DNA of 64,000 nt from Mesorhizobium sp. M8A.F.Ca.ET.218.01.1.1 (GTDB lineage: Bacteria; Pseudomonadota; Alphaproteobacteria; Rhizobiales; Rhizobiaceae), in contig NZ_SRUZ01000001.1 of NCBI RefSeq assembly GCF_004791165.1, positions 540,382 through 604,381 on the forward strand, given 5' to 3'. The notes beneath the pieces were generated by a model that ran no database searches, was not told the origin of the DNA, and saw only the letters and a program-made list of their open reading frames with translations. The translations under genes and the position numbers were made by a program. Shown here piece by piece: positions 53,591 to 62,051 of the stretch (position 1 is its first letter; each line of letters opens with the position of its first letter).

Positions 53591-56028
53591 CCTTGCCTAG
53601 CCAGGCCGCGGTCGTCGTCATTGGCGGCGGCATCATCGGCTGTTCGACGGCCTATCATCTTGCGCGCGACCACAAGGTCGACGTGGTGCTGCTCGAACAG
53701 GGCAAGCTGACCTCGGGCTCGACCTGGCATGCCGCCGGGCTGGTGGGGCAATTGCGCTCTTCGGCCTCGATCACGCGAGTGCTGAAATACTCCGTCGACC
53801 TTTACAAGGGACTGGAGGCCGAGACCGGGCTCGCCACCGGCTGGAAGATGACCGGCTGCCTGCGGCTCGCCACCAATGCCGACCGCTGGACCGAGTACAA
53901 AAGGCTGGCGACGACAGCGAAGAGCTTCGGCATGGACATGCACTTGCTGTCTCCGGCGGAGGTCAAGGCGATGTGGCCGCTGATGGAGACCGGCGATCTG
54001 GTCGGCGCTTCCTGGCTGCCGACCGACGGCCAGGCGAGCCCTTCCGACATCACGCAGTCGCTGGCCAAGGGCGCGCGCATGCATGGCGCCAAGCTCTATG
54101 AGGACGTGCGCGTCACCGGCTTCGAGATGAAGGGCGACCGCATCACGGCGGTGAACACCGACCAGGGCGACATTGCCTGTGACAAGGTGGTGAACTGCGC
54201 CGGACAATGGGCACGGCAAGTCGGGGCCATGGCCGGCATCAACGTGCCGCTGCAGCCGGTGAAACACCAGTACATCGTCACCGAGAAGATCGCGGGGCTG
54301 GCAACCGACGCGCCGACGCTGCGCGACCCCGATCGGCGCACCTATTTCAAGGAGGAGGTCGGCGGCCTGGTGATGGGCGGCTATGAGCCTAACCCACTGG
54401 CATGGACGACAGGGGAGGTGCCCAATGACTGGGAGTTCCGGCTGTTCGACGACGACTACGATCATTTCGAGCAGCACATGATTCAGGCGATCGCGCGGGT
54501 GCCGGCGCTGGAAACCGTTGGCGTCAAGCAGATGATCAACGGGCCGGAAAGCTTCACGCCGGACGGCAATTTCATCCTCGGCGTAGCGCCCGAATGCGCC
54601 AACATGTTCGTCGGCGCCGGCTTCAACGCCTTCGGCATCGCCTCGGGCGGCGGCGCCGGCTGGGTGCTGGCGCAATGGGTGGTCGACGGCGAGGCGCCGC
54701 TCGACCTGTGGGTGGTCGACATCAGGCGCTTTTCCAACCTGCACCGCGACCGGCACTGGGTGTGCGAGCGCACGCTGGAAGCCTATGGCAAGCATTACAC
54801 GATCGGCTTTCCGCACGAGGAGTATGCCAGCGGCCGGCCGCGCATCGTCTCGCCGCTGTATGAGCGGTTGAAACGGCAGCGCGCCGTGTTCGGCTCGAAG
54901 CTCGGCTGGGAGCGGCCGAACTGGTTCGCGCCGGAGAGCGTCGAGCCAAAGGACGTCTATTCGATGGGTCGGCAGAACTGGTTTGCTGCCGTCGGCGACG
55001 AGCACCGGCATGTGCGCGAACATGTCGGCATCTTCGACCAGTCGTCCTTCGCCAAGTACGAGCTGAGCGGCCCCGACGCGGCGAAGGCGCTGGACTGGAT
55101 CTGCGCCAACGACGTCAGCAAGCCGGTCGGCCGGCTGACCTACACGCAACTTCTCAACACGCGCGGCGGCATCGAGGCCGACCTGACCGTGTCGCGGCTT
55201 GCCGAGGAGAAATTCTACATCGTCACCGGCACCGGTTTCCGCACTCATGACGCCTCGTGGATCAGCGATCATATTGGCGAGGGCCTCGATGCCAGGCTGA
55301 CCGACGTCACCGAGGATTTCGGCACGCTGTCGCTGATGGGGCCGCGTGCCCGCGACGTGCTTTCGGCGGTGACCGGGAGCGATGTGTCGAATGCCAGCTT
55401 CCCGTTCGGCCATATCAGGGAGATCGTCATCGCCGGTCACACGGTGCGGGCGCTGCGCGTCACCTATGTCGGCGAACTGGGCTGGGAGCTGCACGTGCCG
55501 ATCGCCGCCACCGGCGAAGTCTTCGACGCGCTGATGGCGGCCGGCAAAGAGCACGACATCCGGCCGGTCGGCTACCGCGCGCTGGAATCGCTGCGGCTGG
55601 AAAAGGGCTATCGCGCCTGGGGCTCCGACATCACGCCCAACGACACACCGCTGGAGGCCGGGCTCGGCTGGGCGGTCAAGCTCAGGAAGAACACCGACTT
55701 CGTCGGACGGCGTGCACTCGAGAAGGTTGGCGGCGCGTCCCTGAAGAAGCGCTTTGCCGGCTTCACGGTCGACGATCCGGAGATCGTGCTGCTCGGCCGC
55801 GAAACCATTCTGCGCGACGGCGAGCCAGTCGGCTATCTGACCAGCGGCGGCCATGGCTACACGGTGGGCAAGAATATCGGCAATGGCTATGTGCGCAGCG
55901 CCGACGGGGTGAGCGATGATTTCCTCGCCTCGGGCAGCTATGAACTGGTGGTCGCGATGCAGCGGACGCCGGCGAATATCCATCTCGAGCCACTATACGA
56001 CCCGGCAATGGAGCGCGTGAAGGCTTAG
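53587..56028 (+). CDS. GcvT-domain FAD dehydrogenase (dimethylglycine/sarcosine dehydrogenase family)
   Basis: 813-aa two-part enzyme. Residues 1-420 are a DAO-type flavoprotein domain with GGGIIGCSTAYHLA at the N-terminus and TSGSTWHAAG, whose His48 corresponds to the residue that covalently binds FAD in dimethylglycine dehydrogenase. Residues 440-800 are a GcvT folate domain (YELSGPDAAKALDWI, GELGWELHVP and the C-terminal barrel near FAGFTVDDPE). Members demethylate N-methyl amines and pass the C1 unit to tetrahydrofolate. It is coupled to the upstream kinase. Its stop shares 4 bases with the convergent methyltransferase. Confidence 0.9.
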   Translation: MTLPSQAAVVVIGGGIIGCSTAYHLARDHKVDVVLLEQGKLTSGSTWHAAGLVGQLRSSASITRVLKYSVDLYKGLEAETGLATGWKMTGCLRLATNADRWTEYKRLATTAKSFGMDMHLLSPAEVKAMWPLMETGDLVGASWLPTDGQASPSDITQSLAKGARMHGAKLYEDVRVTGFEMKGDRITAVNTDQGDIACDKVVNCAGQWARQVGAMAGINVPLQPVKHQYIVTEKIAGLATDAPTLRDPDRRTYFKEEVGGLVMGGYEPNPLAWTTGEVPNDWEFRLFDDDYDHFEQHMIQAIARVPALETVGVKQMINGPESFTPDGNFILGVAPECANMFVGAGFNAFGIASGGGAGWVLAQWVVDGEAPLDLWVVDIRRFSNLHRDRHWVCERTLEAYGKHYTIGFPHEEYASGRPRIVSPLYERLKRQRAVFGSKLGWERPNWFAPESVEPKDVYSMGRQNWFAAVGDEHRHVREHVGIFDQSSFAKYELSGPDAAKALDWICANDVSKPVGRLTYTQLLNTRGGIEADLTVSRLAEEKFYIVTGTGFRTHDASWISDHIGEGLDARLTDVTEDFGTLSLMGPRARDVLSAVTGSDVSNASFPFGHIREIVIAGHTVRALRVTYVGELGWELHVPIAATGEVFDALMAAGKEHDIRPVGYRALESLRLEKGYRAWGSDITPNDTPLEAGLGWAVKLRKNTDFVGRRALEKVGGASLKKRFAGFTVDDPEIVLLGRETILRDGEPVGYLTSGGHGYTVGKNIGNGYVRSADGVSDDFLASGSYELVVAMQRTPANIHLEPLYDPAMERVKA

Positions 56029-56657
56029 CTTACGCGCAAGGCGAGGCCACGACTGGGCACGGTATCGGCCTCGCCAGGCATGGAGACGTAAGGGCGGGTT
56101 TCCTCGGCGCGGGTGACGAGGCCTTGCGCTTCGAGTTCGGCGATGCGCGCGGCAAAGCCCTGATCCCATAGCGTGTTCTTGACCGTCAGCACGATCACCC
56201 CGCCCGGCCGGCAGATGCGGATCAATTCGTCCAAGCCCTCGGCGCCGACATGACCCGAGGTGAAGACGCCGGCCGAGATGATGCCGGCATAGGCGTCGTC
56301 GGCAAAAGGCAAGGCGCCGCCGAGCGCCAGGCAATGCAGCGCCGAATAGACACCCTTGCGCGCGGCCTGATCCAGCATGCCTTGCGAGATATCCAGCGCC
56401 TCGACCTGGGGATAGCCGGCAATATCGAGCCATTCGCCGATCAGCCCGGTCCCTGCCCCGGCGTCGAGCAGCGGGGCTGACCCGCGCGGCAGATGACGGG
56501 CGAGCAAGGCAAGGCAGATCGTCGGGTGGCGGTAACCGGCCGCCGACATGTCGGCGTCGTAGGTCTGCGACCAGCGATCATAGAGTGCCGCCACCTCTTC
56601 CGGGCGCTTGGCCGCGTAGACTTCGCCGAGCGCGCCATGATGTTTGCTGTCCGCCAC
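56025..56657 (-). CDS. METTL27-like class I SAM methyltransferase
   Basis: 210-aa methyltransferase with an N-terminal helix YDRWSQTYDADM as in METTL27/WBSCR27 proteins. Motif I is LLDAGAGTGLIGEWL, followed by ALDISQGMLDQA and the product region CRPGGVIVLTVKN. The GTG at 56657 has AAGGAG 11 bases upstream, slightly long, so the start is uncertain. It is convergent with the dehydrogenase and divergent from the second kinase. A role in making or clearing a methylated metabolite is only inferred from location. Confidence 0.72.
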   Translation of the reverse strand: MADSKHHGALGEVYAAKRPEEVAALYDRWSQTYDADMSAAGYRHPTICLALLARHLPRGSAPLLDAGAGTGLIGEWLDIAGYPQVEALDISQGMLDQAARKGVYSALHCLALGGALPFADDAYAGIISAGVFTSGHVGAEGLDELIRICRPGGVIVLTVKNTLWDQGFAARIAELEAQGLVTRAEETRPYVSMPGEADTVPSRGLALRVS

Positions 56658-56752
56658 GTGCCCACTAACTCCTTCGTCTTGCCGGAATGATAGCCAAACG
56701 GCGAAAATTGTGGAACCGTTGCAGCGAAGAAATAACGCGTGGGAACGCAGGC

Positions 56753-57655
56753 ATGGGGACAGACGAGGCGCGGGCAAGACTTGCCGCCATTCCGGTGCTG
56801 GCCGGCTACACCGGGCCGCTGGAACGGCTCGGCGGCCTGACCAATCTCGTCTTCAAGGCCGGCGACTACTGCCTGCGCATTCCAGGCAAAGGCACCGAGG
56901 AATACATCAACCGCGCCAATGAAGCGGTGGCCGCGCGCAAGGCTGCAAAGGCCGGTGTCAGCCCCGAGGTGCTGCATGTCGATCCCGGTACTGGAGTCAT
57001 GATGACGCGCTACATCGCCGGTGCCGAGACGATGTCCCCGGAGAAATTCAGGGACCGGCAGGGCAGTCCGGCCCGGGCGGCCGAGGCCTTCCGCAAGCTG
57101 CACGCGTCCGGCGCGGTCTTCCCCTTCCGCTTCGAGCTGTTTTCGATGATCGACGACTATCTCAAGGTGCTGTCGACCAGGGATGTCGCCCTGCCCGCCG
57201 GCTATCACGACGTGGTGCGCGAGGCCGGCGGCGTGCGCGAGGCCTTGGCCGTCCGCCCCTTGCCTCTCGTCGCCTGCCATTGCGACCCGCTGTGCGAAAA
57301 CTTCCTCGATACGGGCGAGCGGATGTGGATCGTCGACTGGGAATATTCCGGGATGAACGATCCGCTCTGGGACCTCGGCGATCTCAGCGTGGAAGGCAAG
57401 TTCGACGTCGCCCAGGACGAAGAGCTGATGCGCGCCTATTTCGGCGGCGAGGCGAAGCCGGCGGAGCGCGGCCGCGTCGCCATCTACAAGGCTATGTGCG
57501 ACCTGTTATGGACGCTGTGGGGGCTGATCCAGCTCGCCAACAACAATCCGGTGGACGATTTCCGCGCCTATGCCGACGGCCGCTTCGCGCGCTGCAAGGC
57601 GCTGATGGAGACGCCAGAGTTTTCCAGGCACCTTGCGGCGATACGCCAGGGCTAG
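56753..57655 (+). CDS. Choline/ethanolamine kinase family protein (LicA-like)
   Basis: 300-aa kinase. GGLTNLVFKAGDYCLRIPGKG holds the nucleotide-binding Gly-rich loop (shown as the family's GxxNxxY region), the catalytic motif is ACHCDPLCENFL near 175, and the metal/dimer motif VDWEYSGMNDPLWDLGDLS is diagnostic of choline kinases. It differs from the kinase at 52703, which has a more APH-like Brenner loop. It would phosphorylate choline, ethanolamine or thiamine-like alcohols. It has no partner gene in its own direction. Confidence 0.83.
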   Translation: MGTDEARARLAAIPVLAGYTGPLERLGGLTNLVFKAGDYCLRIPGKGTEEYINRANEAVAARKAAKAGVSPEVLHVDPGTGVMMTRYIAGAETMSPEKFRDRQGSPARAAEAFRKLHASGAVFPFRFELFSMIDDYLKVLSTRDVALPAGYHDVVREAGGVREALAVRPLPLVACHCDPLCENFLDTGERMWIVDWEYSGMNDPLWDLGDLSVEGKFDVAQDEELMRAYFGGEAKPAERGRVAIYKAMCDLLWTLWGLIQLANNNPVDDFRAYADGRFARCKALMETPEFSRHLAAIRQG

Positions 57656-57673
57656 TCACCCGAAATCCGGGCT

Positions 57674-58597
57674 TTAGTTCACACCCTTCGGCACGTTCTC
57701 CGGCGGCACCGTGGTATCGACCACCTTCTGGCGGTGGAAGATGAACAGGCCGGCGAGAACGATGATGCCCGAGCCGGTCAGGATGCGCGGGCTGGGCACG
57801 TCGCCGAAGAATGCCAGCCCGAACACCACCGCCCACAGGAGCAGCGTGTAGTGCAGCGGCGCCAGCGTCGAGGCCGGCGCCAGTTTCAGCGCCCGGGTGA
57901 TCATTAGATGCGCACCGCAGGAGACGATGCCGAGCAGCAGCATGGCGCCGAGATCGAGCGGCGACGGCGTCTTCCAGGCGCCGATGGTCAGCACGCCGCC
58001 AACCGCCAGCGTGCCGATCGTCTGCCATGTCACCAGATTGGTGTCGCTCGTGCCGCGCAGGCGCCGGTTGAGGATGATGGCGAAGGCGAAGGCGAGGCTG
58101 CCGACAAGCGCGAAACTCGACGACAACGAAAACGCGGCGGAGGACGGTTTCAGCATGATCACCACGCCGCAGAAGCCGAGCAGGATCGCCACCCAGCGGC
58201 GCCAGCCGACCTTTTCGCCAAGCAGGAAATGTGACAGCGCCGCCACATAGATCGGCCCGGCCATGTAGAAGCTCATCACATCGGCAAGCGGCAGATAGAC
58301 GACGGCGGCGTAGAACAAAGCGGTGTCGAGCGTAGTCGCAACCACGCGCAGGATCTGCAGCCCGGGCCGCTCCATCTGGAACAGTCTGCCGGCGCCCTGG
58401 TTGGCGATCATCGGGCCGAGCACGATAAAGGCGCCGATCGAACGGATCAGCACCACCTGGCCGACGGAAAAGCTGGCGACCAGCCACTTGCCCATTGCGT
58501 CGTTCAGCGCAAACAGGAAGTCGCCGGCCAGCATCAGCAGGATGCCGGCCAGAAGAACATTCCTGATTGGGGAATTCCGCGCCACGGGTTGCGTCAT
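57674..58597 (-). CDS. EamA/DMT-superfamily transporter
   Basis: 307-aa inner-membrane protein with two EamA repeats and about ten helices. Repeat one begins with LLAGILLMLAGDFLFALNDAM, and repeat two with LVTWQTIGTLAVGGVLTIGA. These exporters move amino acids, purines or other metabolites. It is leftward and convergent with the choline kinase-like gene after an 18-base gap. Its substrate is unknown. Confidence 0.88.
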   Translation of the reverse strand: MTQPVARNSPIRNVLLAGILLMLAGDFLFALNDAMGKWLVASFSVGQVVLIRSIGAFIVLGPMIANQGAGRLFQMERPGLQILRVVATTLDTALFYAAVVYLPLADVMSFYMAGPIYVAALSHFLLGEKVGWRRWVAILLGFCGVVIMLKPSSAAFSLSSSFALVGSLAFAFAIILNRRLRGTSDTNLVTWQTIGTLAVGGVLTIGAWKTPSPLDLGAMLLLGIVSCGAHLMITRALKLAPASTLAPLHYTLLLWAVVFGLAFFGDVPSPRILTGSGIIVLAGLFIFHRQKVVDTTVPPENVPKGVN

Positions 58598-58704
58598 GCC
58601 GACCCCGATTCCTCCCTCGCCTGGCCGCGTCGTAGACGGAAGCGGTGGCTTTGACGAGGAGAAATCAGGAAATGAGTAAGACCAGCGTCGGGAATCGGCT
58701 GTAT

Positions 58705-59985
58705 CTAGGTGGATATATGTCTGCGGTTCACCTGACCCGGCCTGCCGGGAATGGACAGCCTGGTATCCTGCCTTGTCCTTTCCGCCACCACCTTACCCTT
58801 GGCGATGACGCAGATGCGCTCGGCGCGCAGGCGCAGGGCCTCGATCGGATTGCCGGCATCGAGGATCACCAGGCTGGCGCGCTTGCCGACCTCCAGACCG
58901 AGATGATCGAGGCCCATGATCGCGGCGTTGACGTTGGTGACCATGTCGAAGCAGCGCGCCATGTCGGCGGGGCTCGACATCTGGGCGACATGCAGGCCCA
59001 TGAAGGCGACGTCGAGCATGTCGGCGGTGCCGAGCGAATACCAGGGATCGAGCACGCAATCCTGACCCCAGCCGACACGGATGCCGAGCGCCAGCATTTC
59101 CTTGACCCGCGTCATGCCACGCCGCTTGGGAAAGGTGTCATGGCGGCCCTGCAGCATGATGTTGATCAAGGGATTGGGGATCGCGGAAACGCCGGCCTCG
59201 GCGATCAGCGGCAGAAGCTTCGAGACATAGTAATTGTCCATCGAATGCATCGAAGTGAGATGCGAGCCGGCGACCCTGCCCTGCAGGCCGAGCCGCTGCG
59301 TTTCATAGGCCAGCTGCTCGATGTGGCGCGACAGGGGATCGTCGGTCTCGTCGCAATGCAGGTCGACCATCAGGCCGCGTTCTGCCGCGATTTCGCACAG
59401 TTCGGTCACCGAGCACGTGCCGTCGGCCATGGTGCGCTCGAAATGCGGAATGCCGCCGACGATGTCGACGCCCATGTCCAGCGCGCGAATGGTGTTTTGG
59501 CGCGCCGTCGGCGAGCGATAGAAGCCGTCCTGCGGGAAGGCCACCAATTGCAGGTCGATATAGGGGGCGACGGTCTTCTTGACCTCCAGCAGCGCCTCGA
59601 CCGCCAGTAGCCGGTCATCGCAGACATCGACATGGGTGCGGATGGCAAGCAGCCCCATCGACACCGCCCAGTCGCAATAGGCGAGCGCGCGGTCGCGCAC
59701 CGCTTCGTGCGTCAAAAGCGGCTTCAGTTCGCCCCACAGCGCGATGCCTTCAAGCAGCGTGCCCGATGCGTTGATGCGCGGTATGCCGTAGGACAGCGTG
59801 GCGTCCATATGGAAATGCGGATCGACGAAGGGCGGCGACACCAGATTGCCACGGGCGTCGACCTCGGTCCGCGCGGAACCCTCGAGCTTCGGCTCGATCG
59901 CCGCGATCGTCTCGCCGCTGATGCCGATGTCGGCGATGCCGCCATCCGGAAGCGTGCCGCCACGAACGATTAGGTCGAAATCCAT
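58705..59985 (-). CDS. Cytosine deaminase-family amidohydrolase
   Basis: 426-aa metal-dependent hydrolase of the CodA branch. The metal ligands are in VDPHFHMDATLSYG, IRTHVDV, VDLHCDETDD, AGSHLTSMHS and the late Asp of GQDCVLDPWYSLGTADML. It would deaminate cytosine, creatinine or another cyclic amidine in the cytoplasm. The substrate cannot be chosen from sequence. It runs in the same direction as the transporter gene downstream (about 107 bases away), so the two may share a pathway. Confidence 0.85.
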   Translation of the reverse strand: MDFDLIVRGGTLPDGGIADIGISGETIAAIEPKLEGSARTEVDARGNLVSPPFVDPHFHMDATLSYGIPRINASGTLLEGIALWGELKPLLTHEAVRDRALAYCDWAVSMGLLAIRTHVDVCDDRLLAVEALLEVKKTVAPYIDLQLVAFPQDGFYRSPTARQNTIRALDMGVDIVGGIPHFERTMADGTCSVTELCEIAAERGLMVDLHCDETDDPLSRHIEQLAYETQRLGLQGRVAGSHLTSMHSMDNYYVSKLLPLIAEAGVSAIPNPLINIMLQGRHDTFPKRRGMTRVKEMLALGIRVGWGQDCVLDPWYSLGTADMLDVAFMGLHVAQMSSPADMARCFDMVTNVNAAIMGLDHLGLEVGKRASLVILDAGNPIEALRLRAERICVIAKGKVVAERTRQDTRLSIPGRPGQVNRRHIST

Positions 59986-60137
59986 CTCTCATCATCCCGC
60001 TTGAAGAATCACAGTCGCATCGTGTCTCAAAAGACAGCCTGCCGCAGCGGGTTTCTTTCCATGGTCGCGAAAGGTTCCCTCCGGCGGCAACTCCCTCTAT
60101 AAGCCGCCTTCGTCATCCCGGCATCAAGGATCAGCCG

Positions 60138-61892
60138 TTGTTTCGCTTCTTCCGCTCGACGGAAAACCAGCGCCTCGTCGCAAGGCTGCTCAGGGAATCG
60201 TTCCGGCAGCACAGGGCCGGCTACGCCGCCGCCATCCTGTCGATGCTGGTGGTCGCCGGCATGACGGCCGCCAGCGCCTGGATCCTGCGCGAAATCACCA
60301 ATGAATTCGTGATCGACAAAAGGATCGACCGCGTCAACATGATTGCCGTGGCGGTCGCCGCGATCTTCATCGTCAAGGGCATCGCCAACTTCGTCCAGGC
60401 CTACTTCATGAGCCGGGTCGGTAACGCCATCATCGCCGAACGGCAGCGCAAGATTTATGACCGCATCCTGGCGCAAGGCATCGAGTTCTACCATTCGACC
60501 TCGTCATCCGACCTGATCACCCGCATGACCAACAATGCCCAGGCGGCGCGCAACGTGCTCGACCTCATCGTCACCTCCTATGTGCGCGATCTGGTGACGC
60601 TGGCCGCCTTGATTGGAGTCATGGTCTGGCAGCAGCCGGCGCTGTCGCTGATCTGCTTCGTCGTCGGTCCGCTGGCCATCTATGGCGTCAACCGCATCCT
60701 GAAACGCGTCCGCAAGTTCGCTGCCATGGAGTTCCGCTCGGTCGGCCAGATCGTCCAGGTGATGCAGGAAACCGCGATCGGAGTGCGCGTGGTCAAGTCC
60801 TTCAACCTCGAAGGCCTGATGCGCAAGCGCATGTACAGGGCGGTGTCCGATGTCGAGGACCGGGCCAACAACATCGCCGCTCTGGAAGCGGTTACCAATC
60901 CGGTGATGGAAACGCTGGCCGGGCTGGCGATCGCCGGCGCGGTCATGATCAGCGGCTTGCTGGTTCTGCAGGGCGGCCAGATGCCTGGCAACATCATGGC
61001 CTTCATCGCCGCGCTGCTGCTTGCCTACGAGCCGGCTAAACGCCTCGCACGCGTCCGTATCTCGTTGGAGAGCGGCATTGTCGGCGTGCGCATGATGTTC
61101 CAGTTGGCCGACGAGCCGCTGACATTGGCCGAGAAGCCGGATGCCAAGCCGCTTCAGGCCGGGCCCGGCGAGATACGGTTCGACGCCGTCAGCTTCGCCT
61201 ATCAGAACGGCCCGCCGGTGCTGGAAGGGTTCGACCTGACCCTTGAGGCCGGCAAGATGACGGCGCTGGTCGGGCCTTCCGGCGGCGGCAAGTCGACGAT
61301 CCTCAACCTGATCATGCGCATGTATGACCCCAAGAGCGGCAGGGTGCTGCTCGATGGCCAGGATATTTCCCATGCCACGCTGGCCTCGCTCAGGGAAAAG
61401 ATCGCCTATGTCAGCCAGGACACGTTCCTGTTTGCCGGCACGATCATGCATAACATCCGTCTTGGGCGCGAGGGCGCCACCGACGACGAGGTGATCGCCG
61501 CGGCCAAGGCGGCCAACGCGCATGACTTCATCGTCGCGCAGCCGAAAGGCTACGAAACCGATGTCGGCGAGAATGGCGGCCTTTTGTCAGGCGGCCAGCG
61601 CCAGCGCATTTCCATCGCGCGTGCCATGCTGCGCAACGCCGAAATCCTGCTGCTGGACGAAGCGACCAGCGCGCTCGACGCGGAGTCGGAGGCGCTGTTC
61701 CGCGACGCGCTGCAACAACTGACGGAAGGGCGCACCACGATCGTCATCGCGCACCGCCTGTCCACCGTGCACCAGGCCGACACGATCGTGGTGCTGGAAG
61801 CCGGCAAGGTGGTGGAAAGCGGGGCGCATCGTGCCCTGCTCAAGCAGGGCGGGCTTTACCAGAAGCTCTATGAATATCAGCTGATGCCGTGA
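60138..61892 (+). CDS. MsbA-like ABC exporter (fused permease-ATPase)
   Basis: 584-aa half-transporter with six helices in residues 20-310, then an ATPase. Walker A is GPSGGGKST near residue 380, the Q-loop YVSQDTFLF, the signature [17 protein letters not shown], Walker B ILLLDEATSALD and the H-loop IAHRLSTV. It flips or exports lipids, drugs or polysaccharides as a homodimer. The TTG at 60138 has AAGGA 7 bases upstream. The next gene is convergent across a palindromic repeat. Confidence 0.92.
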   Translation: MFRFFRSTENQRLVARLLRESFRQHRAGYAAAILSMLVVAGMTAASAWILREITNEFVIDKRIDRVNMIAVAVAAIFIVKGIANFVQAYFMSRVGNAIIAERQRKIYDRILAQGIEFYHSTSSSDLITRMTNNAQAARNVLDLIVTSYVRDLVTLAALIGVMVWQQPALSLICFVVGPLAIYGVNRILKRVRKFAAMEFRSVGQIVQVMQETAIGVRVVKSFNLEGLMRKRMYRAVSDVEDRANNIAALEAVTNPVMETLAGLAIAGAVMISGLLVLQGGQMPGNIMAFIAALLLAYEPAKRLARVRISLESGIVGVRMMFQLADEPLTLAEKPDAKPLQAGPGEIRFDAVSFAYQNGPPVLEGFDLTLEAGKMTALVGPSGGGKSTILNLIMRMYDPKSGRVLLDGQDISHATLASLREKIAYVSQDTFLFAGTIMHNIRLGREGATDDEVIAAAKAANAHDFIVAQPKGYETDVGENGGLLSGGQRQRISIARAMLRNAEILLLDEATSALDAESEALFRDALQQLTEGRTTIVIAHRLSTVHQADTIVVLEAGKVVESGAHRALLKQGGLYQKLYEYQLMP

Positions 61893-61918
61893 GGGTGCCT
61901 TCGAATGTAGGTGCCAGA

Positions 61919-62039
61919 CCCCCTCATCCGGCCCTCCGGGCCACCTTCTCCCCGAGGGGAGAAGAGGTCGTCAACGCGGGCGTCAGCCTCTTCTCCCCAA
62001 CGGGGAGAAGGTGGCCGCGCAAGCGGCCGGATGAGGGGG
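61919..62039. repeat. RIME-like palindromic element
   Basis: Terminal arms CCCCCTCATCCGGCC (61919-61933) and GGCCGGATGAGGGGG (62025-62039) are perfect inverted repeats. Inside are CACCTTCTCCCC and complementary GGGGAGAAGGTG segments. It spans the gap between the convergent ABC exporter and ilvD, where it can also end both transcripts. Confidence 0.85.
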
Positions 62040-62051
62040 CCGGCGCGAACC

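Noticed and set aside
53557..55983. 808-codon antisense frame opposite the GcvT-type dehydrogenase
   Set aside because: Arg/His-rich shadow typical of high-GC genes, with no domain features.
39191..62039. Recurring CTTCTCCCC/GGGGAGAAG palindromes considered as a CRISPR array
   Set aside because: They are dispersed intergenic inverted repeats with no regular spacer units or cas genes.
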